Assembly: GCA_905201055.1 (NCBI GenBank)
Contig: CAJKMT010000049.1
Coordinates: forward strand, 1-10,335
Reading direction: 5' to 3'
Origin: an uncultured Sutterella sp.
Lineage (GTDB): Bacteria > Pseudomonadota > Gammaproteobacteria > Burkholderiales > Burkholderiaceae_F
Length of the DNA: 10,335 bases
A program made the translations under genes and the position numbers. Shown here one piece after another: positions 6,588 through 10,335 of this stretch; position 1 is the stretch's first letter; the number at the start of each line of letters is the position of its first letter. The notes below the pieces were generated by a model, which was given only the letters and a program-made list of their open reading frames with translations, was not told the origin of the DNA and ran no database searches.

Positions 6588-6638
6588 ACTTAAAAAACAG
6601 CACAAACAAAGGGCGCCGAAAATGACTTCCCGACGCCC
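6588..6638 (-). terminator. Terminator or attenuator between the small nrdD gene and nrdG
   Basis: Arms at 6627-6638 and 6611-6622 form GGGCGTCG/CGGCGCCC, extended by GGAA/TTTT wobble and A-U pairs around a GTCA loop. On the minus strand TTTGTTTG follows and, a few bases on, six T. The hairpin starts 14 bases after the small-gene stop and ends 33 bases before the nrdG start. I see no clear promoter behind it, so a partial terminator or mRNA-processing element that reduces nrdG expression is more likely than full termination. Confidence 0.6.
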
Positions 6639-6652
6639 GACCCGAATGACAG

Positions 6653-6826
6653 TTATTTATTTAAGCCGCACTTACTTTCGACAAAGCACTTGCGTTCATA
6701 AAATTCACCTTTCTTGCCGGTGTTAAAAGATGACACCGGACGGTGGTAACCCATCACACGAGTCCACACCTCACAGGGCTGGCGTTCACTGTCTTTCAAT
6801 TCAATTTTTTCGTCTTTCTTATCCAT
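6653..6826 (-). CDS. Small glycyl-radical subunit of class III ribonucleotide reductase (NrdD C-terminal segment)
   Basis: This 57-codon gene begins with ATG at 6826, preceded by AAGGA with an eight-base spacer, 22 bases after the nrdD stop codon. Its product starts with a charged segment (about 1-16). It then contains CEVWTRVMGYHRPVSSFN-x-GKKGEF-x-ER. This aligns with the C-terminal glycyl-radical loop of single-chain NrdD: in E. coli the RVCGY segment carries the radical Gly681, followed by FNAGK. Here G26 is the equivalent glycine (R23, V24, G26, Y27; N35, G37, K38). The large NrdD in this locus ends before this segment, so the small protein presumably docks onto it and carries the radical made by NrdG. 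Cysteines at 18, 47 and 53 have no obvious assigned role. I recall short entries of this kind being annotated beside nrdD in pseudomonads and Burkholderiales, so the split is probably conserved, but I could not check. Confidence 0.88.
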   Translation of the reverse strand: MDKKDEKIELKDSERQPCEVWTRVMGYHRPVSSFNTGKKGEFYERKCFVESKCGLNK

Positions 6827-6848
6827 TTTGATCGTCCTTTCGCAGTAA

Positions 6849-8870
6849 TCAGCAATTTTCTATGCAGGCAGCCTGCGCCTTTTTCGCCCGAATGAGTTCT
6901 GCGTCGCAAATCGGGCAGAAATCATGACGGCCGGAGATGTAGCCGTGCTTGGGGCAAATCGAGAACGTGGGCGTCACAGTCAGGTAAGGCAGACGGAACC
7001 GGGACAATGCGCGGCGCACCAATTCTTTACAAGCTTTCGATGAGCTGATGGCATCTGCCATATAAAGGTGAAGCACCGTGCCGCCCGTGTACTTGCGCTG
7101 CAGATCGTCCTGCATTTCAAGGGCAAGGAACGGATCGTCCGTGAAGCCCACCGGCAGCTGAGAGCTGTTGGTGTAATACGGATTGGATTCGGTACCCGCC
7201 TGAAGAATATCGGGGAAGCGTTTGCGGTCTTCTTTGGCAAAGCGATACGTCGTACCTTCAGCAGGCGTGGCTTCCAGGTTATACATGTGACCGGTTTCTT
7301 CCTGGAATTCAACCATACGGGCGCGCACATGATCCAAAAGTTTTAAGGCAAAGGCGTGTCCCCAGTCATCGGTGATGTCATGTTCATCACGGGTAAAGTT
7401 GCGGATGCATTCGTTGATGCCGTTCACGCCGATCGTGGAGAAGTGGTTGCGCAGCGTCCCAAGGTAGCGCTTTGTGTACGGGAAAAGTCCTTGGTCAATG
7501 TGGCGCTGAATCACTTTGCGCTTAATTTCAAGACTTGTCTTAGCCAAATCCAACAGATGATCGAGTCGGTTAAAGAGCCCTTCTTCATTGCCCTTAAAGA
7601 GGTAGCCCAAGCGAGCGCAGTTAATCGTCACCACACCCAGAGAACCCGTTTGTTCAGCCGAGCCGAAAAGACCGTTGCCGCGCTTTAAGAGTTCGCGCAG
7701 ATCAAGCTGCAGGCGGCAGCACATCGAACGGATCATATTGGGCTTTAATTCCGAATTGATGAAGTTCTGGAAATAAGGCAGACCGTACTTAGCGGTCATG
7801 GCAAAAAGCCGGTCGGCGTTTTCGCTGTCCCAGTCAAAGTCAGGCGTAATGTTGTAGGTCGGAATCGGGAATGTAAACACACGGCCTTTGGCATCCCCCT
7901 GAATCATCACTTCAATGTAGGCGCGATTGATCATATCCATTTCGCGCTTGCAGTCACCGTACGTGAAGGGCATTTCTTCACCGGCGATAATCGGGTGCTG
8001 ATCACGAAGATCTTCAGGGCAGGTCCAGTCAAAGGTGAGGTTGGTAAAAGGCGTTTGAGTACCCCAGCGTGAGGGCACGTTGAGGTTATAAATCAATTCC
8101 TGGATATGCTGGCGTACTTCCTCATAGGGCACATTGTCCTTTTTGATAAAAGGAGCCAGGTACGTATCAAAGGATGAGAAGGCCTGAGCACCCGCCCATT
8201 CGTTTTGCATGGTTCCGAGGAAGTTGACGATTTGCCCCGTGGCTGACGACAAGTGCTTGGGGGCGCCCGCTTCAACCTTACCCGGCACGCCGTTTAAACC
8301 TTCAGTGAGGAGCGTGCGAAGAGACCACCCTGCACAGTAACCTGAGAGCATATCGAGGTCATGGATATGAAAGTCTGCCTCACGGTGAGCGCGGCCGATT
8401 TCAGGCGGATAGATGTAATTTAACCAATAGTTGGCGACGACCTTACCCGAAACATTAAGAATGAGACCGCCCAAAGAGTAGCCCTGGTTGGCATTGGCAT
8501 TAACGCGCCAGTCAAGCTGCTGGAGATACTCATTGATGGAAGACTCGACGTTAACCCAGCTTTGACGGGCGTCACGCGCTTTCTGGCGCTGCTCGCGATA
8601 AACGATATAAGCGCGCAGCGTTTTGAAATACCCTTCATCAAAAAGAGCGTGTTCGACGGCATCCTGAACCTGTTCGATGTGCGGCGTCACCAAATTGAGC
8701 GCAATCAAACTCGGCAGCACCCGCTCTTCTGTAATTCTGGCAGCCTGCGGCTCGTCAAATTCCCCCGTCGCCTTACCCGCTTTGGCAATGGCAGCGACAA
8801 TCTTTCGAGCGTCGAAATCTTTAACACTGCCGTCACGCTTGATAAGGTGCGATAACTTGTTCTCCAACAT
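6849..8870 (-). CDS. nrdD: Anaerobic (class III) ribonucleoside-triphosphate reductase, large chain lacking the glycyl-radical tail
   Basis: It reduces ribonucleoside triphosphates to deoxyribonucleotides without oxygen. The 673-residue chain starts at the ATG at 8870, after GGAG and seven bases. Domains are an N-terminal ATP-cone for allosteric control (about 5-95, KRDGSVKDFDARKI) and the ten-stranded barrel with HIHDLDMLSGYCAGWSL (candidate active-site C179), MIRSMCCRLQLDL (C384/C385, the thiyl-radical cysteine region) and GSLGVVTIN. The zinc element near the end is TPTFSICPKHG and FCPIC (C639, H642, C652, C655). In single-chain homologues this continues straight into the RVxGY glycyl-radical loop. 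Here the chain ends 18 residues after C655 with ACIENC and a TGA, and the loop is in the next gene. A +1 shift at the TGA would fuse the two frames through eight codons, but a dedicated ribosome-binding site makes separate translation more likely. Confidence 0.96.
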   Translation of the reverse strand: MLENKLSHLIKRDGSVKDFDARKIVAAIAKAGKATGEFDEPQAARITEERVLPSLIALNLVTPHIEQVQDAVEHALFDEGYFKTLRAYIVYREQRQKARDARQSWVNVESSINEYLQQLDWRVNANANQGYSLGGLILNVSGKVVANYWLNYIYPPEIGRAHREADFHIHDLDMLSGYCAGWSLRTLLTEGLNGVPGKVEAGAPKHLSSATGQIVNFLGTMQNEWAGAQAFSSFDTYLAPFIKKDNVPYEEVRQHIQELIYNLNVPSRWGTQTPFTNLTFDWTCPEDLRDQHPIIAGEEMPFTYGDCKREMDMINRAYIEVMIQGDAKGRVFTFPIPTYNITPDFDWDSENADRLFAMTAKYGLPYFQNFINSELKPNMIRSMCCRLQLDLRELLKRGNGLFGSAEQTGSLGVVTINCARLGYLFKGNEEGLFNRLDHLLDLAKTSLEIKRKVIQRHIDQGLFPYTKRYLGTLRNHFSTIGVNGINECIRNFTRDEHDITDDWGHAFALKLLDHVRARMVEFQEETGHMYNLEATPAEGTTYRFAKEDRKRFPDILQAGTESNPYYTNSSQLPVGFTDDPFLALEMQDDLQRKYTGGTVLHLYMADAISSSKACKELVRRALSRFRLPYLTVTPTFSICPKHGYISGRHDFCPICDAELIRAKKAQAACIENC

Positions 8871-9001
8871 CTGAGATCTCCAAAAAACGAATATCGCCCA
8901 AAAATCGAGCGATCAGTGCTCTTTACTCTAAACGAGTTGTTTTAATTTATTGCCTAAAAATTAAGCAGTTTTTCAGTCAGTACCATATTTAGTTTCAACA
9001 C

Positions 9002-9010
9002 TTATCCACA
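9002..9010 (+). promoter_or_regulatory. DnaA-box consensus 9-mer upstream of nrdD
   Basis: TTATCCACA is an exact match to the high-affinity DnaA box. It lies about 130 bases upstream of the nrdD start codon. In E. coli, DnaA boxes control the aerobic nrdAB operon, so a link to replication is plausible. A single 9-mer in 10 kb can also be chance, and no second box was seen nearby. Confidence 0.4.
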
Positions 9011-9076
9011 ATGCCGAGAATCGCTTGAATATCATGGGATACACACTTTCAAAAACCTTTTAGGGTTTACCCTCTT

Positions 9077-9092
9077 ATACAATATGTTGTGC
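9077..9092. promoter_or_regulatory. Candidate NrdR box
   Basis: ATACAATATGTTGTGC matches 13 of 16 positions of the palindromic NrdR-box consensus as I recall it (acaCwAtATaTwGtgt). NrdR is the ATP-cone repressor of ribonucleotide reductase genes. It usually binds paired boxes about 31-32 bases apart, and I found no good partner at that spacing. The site is about 207 bases from nrdD, which is rather far. Confidence 0.3.
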
Positions 9093-9113
9093 TCTTTGTT
9101 TTTTAGCCATCCA

Positions 9114-9142
9114 TTGATTGATAATTTTCACATTTAAACAAT
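9114..9142 (+). promoter_or_regulatory. Possible promoter of the lipoprotein gene
   Basis: TTGATT (9114-9119) and AACAAT (9137-9142) are 17 bases apart. The -35 is fair and the -10 weak. The left arm of the inverted repeat at 9128-9160 overlaps the spacer and -10, so a protein bound there could repress this promoter. Confidence 0.35.
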
Positions 9143-9160
9143 TAGAGCGTTTAAATGTGA
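9128..9160. repeat. Perfect 12-bp inverted repeat upstream of the lipoprotein gene
   Basis: TCACATTTAAAC (9128-9139) and GTTTAAATGTGA (9149-9160) are exact inverted copies separated by nine bases. Neither side is followed by a T tract (GGAAAAAC on the plus strand, AAAATTATC on the minus strand), so this is not a terminator. It could be an operator or a stable 5'-UTR hairpin about 60 bases before the lipoprotein start. Confidence 0.7.
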
Positions 9161-9220
9161 GGAAAAACAATGCCTTGTCTTTAAAATGGAAAGAAAAGGT
9201 CTGTTAATGAGGAAAAGAGA

Positions 9221-10153
9221 ATGCTCGGAAAGATTACTGTCATACTCACCGGCGCTGCCGCATTGTCTGCCTGTTCAACGATTGGCACTCATACTGCCGA
9301 AGGCATTGTGAGCGACGCCTCAATGAATACGCTGACAATCACAGCTGAGAGTGGCCGACAGATGACTTTTGCGACTGTCGGCGCTGATCGCAGTCAATTA
9401 AGGGGCCTTTTGATCGGCGACACTGTCCGGGTACAGTATCAGGGAGTTTACCGCGAAGGGCTTGATGCTCAAAAGGTTTCAACCGTCAGTAAAGTCAATG
9501 ACCCGTGGCCTGTCCGATTTTTTAATGACTCTATCCGAACCGAGCCCGCAGACGGTACAAACCGTGCGATTTACGTGAGTATGAGCGACGACAAGCTTAC
9601 CGCTGATTTGTACATTACCGCTGAAAAACGAACAGAAACACTTCAGAGGCGCACCCTGCCTGACGGCACCCATGTTTGGAATATTGAAGACGACGATACT
9701 AAAAATCTTCGCATGATTGATGGTCGGTGGACTGTTTCGCAAAGAGGTAAAGTGATTTTCAAAGAGCCTTCAGGTTTGGCCGATCAATCGCTCGGAAAAC
9801 TGCAGTACTCCGATTATCAAGGTGTATTGCCTGCCGCTGACTGCCCGGGCATTCGATATGACCTTCGGATTCGAAACCGCGCCAATAGCGGTGACGGCGA
9901 TTTTCTTTTGCAGATGACGTATCTTGAAGCCGAAAACGGTCTGGACAAAACCTATACCTACACAGGACGGCGGCTGACATTTCGGGGAAGCGCTTTTGAC
10001 AACAATTCCGTCGTCTGGCAGCTCATCAGTGACGGTGATGGGCCGCGCCACAATTTCCTTGTCAGTGACGGCGGTCAAAAACTCACGCTCTTAACCCGCA
10101 ACATGGACAAAATCCAATCGCAGCTTAATTACACGCTGAGCAAAAAAGAATAA
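9221..10153 (+). CDS. Lipoprotein with a C-terminal NlpE-like domain
   Basis: The 310-residue product starts at the ATG at 9221, after GAGGA with a suitable spacer. It has a lipoprotein signal peptide with lipobox LSAC, the modified cysteine being C18, so it should be anchored in a cell-envelope membrane; S19 follows and fits outer-membrane sorting. Residues about 27-90 (AEGIVSDASMNTLTITAESG to the VRVQYQGVY region) look like a small OB-fold barrel. A middle part (95-185) is not recognised. Residues about 196-306 resemble the NlpE N-terminal domain (PF04170), with YQGVLPAADCPGIRYDLRI, MTYLE, a W-containing strand and a final L-x-L strand. In E. coli NlpE, which signals surface attachment and envelope stress to Cpx, this domain is first, carries PCADC, and is followed by an OB domain. 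Here the order is reversed, and the first cysteine of the CxxC is Ala, leaving C208 alone. Function is unassigned beyond envelope lipoprotein. Confidence 0.7.
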   Translation: MLGKITVILTGAAALSACSTIGTHTAEGIVSDASMNTLTITAESGRQMTFATVGADRSQLRGLLIGDTVRVQYQGVYREGLDAQKVSTVSKVNDPWPVRFFNDSIRTEPADGTNRAIYVSMSDDKLTADLYITAEKRTETLQRRTLPDGTHVWNIEDDDTKNLRMIDGRWTVSQRGKVIFKEPSGLADQSLGKLQYSDYQGVLPAADCPGIRYDLRIRNRANSGDGDFLLQMTYLEAENGLDKTYTYTGRRLTFRGSAFDNNSVVWQLISDGDGPRHNFLVSDGGQKLTLLTRNMDKIQSQLNYTLSKKE

Positions 10154-10168
10154 GGGGACTTCATTGGA

Positions 10169-10212
10169 AAATAGGTTACCGAAATTCGTTGCCCGACTTC
10201 GATAACCTATTT
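10169..10212. other. Hairpin after the lipoprotein gene, possible weak terminator
   Basis: AAATAGGTTA (10169-10178) pairs with TAACCTATTT (10203-10212). After one mismatch, CGAA (10180-10183) pairs with TTCG (10198-10201), with a 14-base loop. It begins 16 bases after the lipoprotein stop. No T run follows on the plus strand, and only four T follow on the minus strand. It may be a weak terminator or an mRNA 3'-end stabiliser. The bases after it, to 10335, show no recognisable gene on either strand. Confidence 0.45.
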
Positions 10213-10335
10213 GAGAAGCATGGCAAGAGATTTATCACGCTGACCAGGCTGTGAATCCTCCCTTACATTGAGGAGCTTACATCCTAAACTTTTCAGAAAC
10301 TAGCTCTTAGTACCCAACCTTAAAGTAACACTTCA

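Larger units (their letters stand above)
8871..9220. other. AT-rich divergent intergenic region between nrdD and the lipoprotein gene
   Basis: No ORF of note lies here. On the nrdD side, a 7-bp hairpin (8893-8899 with 8907-8913) sits about 22 bases before the nrdD start, close to its ribosome-binding site. Beyond it come a DnaA-box 9-mer (9002-9010), an AGGGT-TT-ACCCT inverted repeat (9062-9073), a candidate NrdR box (9077-9092), a possible promoter for the lipoprotein gene (9114-9142) and a 12-bp inverted repeat (9128-9160). I could not identify a convincing nrdD promoter or a perfect FNR box. No cobalamin-riboswitch features were seen. Confidence 0.6.

Noticed and set aside
6526..6726. 66-codon plus-strand ORF across the nrdG start and small-gene region
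   Set aside because: It is antisense to nrdG and the small glycyl-radical gene, has no ribosome-binding site, and shows no protein-like composition.
9114..9128. FNR box near TTGATTGATAATTT
   Set aside because: The left half-site fits TTGAT, but the right half does not match ATCAA at the required spacing.
8871..9220. Cobalamin riboswitch before nrdD
   Set aside because: Some nrd genes carry one, but no B12-box-like or conserved core segments were seen in this AT-rich region.
10213..10335. Insertion-sequence end or gene fragment at the right edge
   Set aside because: A short direct repeat (TTACAT twice) and an eight-codon open stretch on the minus strand were seen. Neither gives a recognisable transposase end, terminal inverted repeat or target duplication.

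Overview
The window looks like chromosome of a Gram-negative betaproteobacterium that lives with little or no oxygen, most likely an intestinal Burkholderiales of the Sutterellaceae type (Sutterella, Parasutterella and relatives). This placement is inference. It rests on a trimeric porin ending in Phe, the gene order rpsF-priB-rpsR-rplI with a betaproteobacterial-type PriB, an oxygen-sensitive class III ribonucleotide reductase, a perfect FNR/Anr-type site, and mid-range base composition with AT-rich intergenic DNA. No mobile element, tRNA, rRNA or CRISPR array was recognised.

Layout. (1) 2-856 (+) is the 3' part of an outer-membrane porin gene, closed by an intrinsic terminator. (2) 1072-3126 (-) is a type V autotransporter adhesin-like protein with its own control region at 3127-3242. 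That region holds a perfect TTGAT-N4-ATCAA site, a run of eight G and a 5'-UTR hairpin. (3) 3243-4903 (-) is the ribosomal operon rpsF-priB-rpsR-rplI. It has a clear sigma-70 promoter, a leader hairpin resembling the S6:S18 autoregulatory element, and a strong terminator. (4) 5019-5828 (+) encodes a metallo-beta-lactamase-fold protein of the COG1237 type, transcribed away from rpsF and running into the end of nrdG. (5) 5832-8870 (-) is the anaerobic ribonucleotide reductase locus: nrdD, a 57-codon gene, a terminator-like hairpin, then nrdG. (6) 8871-9220 is a 350-base AT-rich divergent region with candidate DnaA and NrdR sites. (7) 9221-10153 (+) encodes a lipoprotein ending in an NlpE-like domain. 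The last 180 bases hold a hairpin and nothing else I can name.

The most interesting feature is the class III ribonucleotide reductase. The 673-residue NrdD has the ATP-cone, the active-site cysteines and the CxxH...CxxC zinc element, but it stops before the glycyl-radical segment. That segment (RVMGY, then PV-x3-N-x-GK) is encoded by the separate small gene at 6653-6826, which has its own ribosome-binding site. The enzyme therefore appears to be split, with the radical-bearing glycine on a 57-residue subunit that NrdG would activate. The second most interesting feature is the autotransporter control region. There, a homopolymeric G tract lies between an FNR-type box and a possible -10 element, so slippage could change the spacing of an oxygen-controlled promoter.
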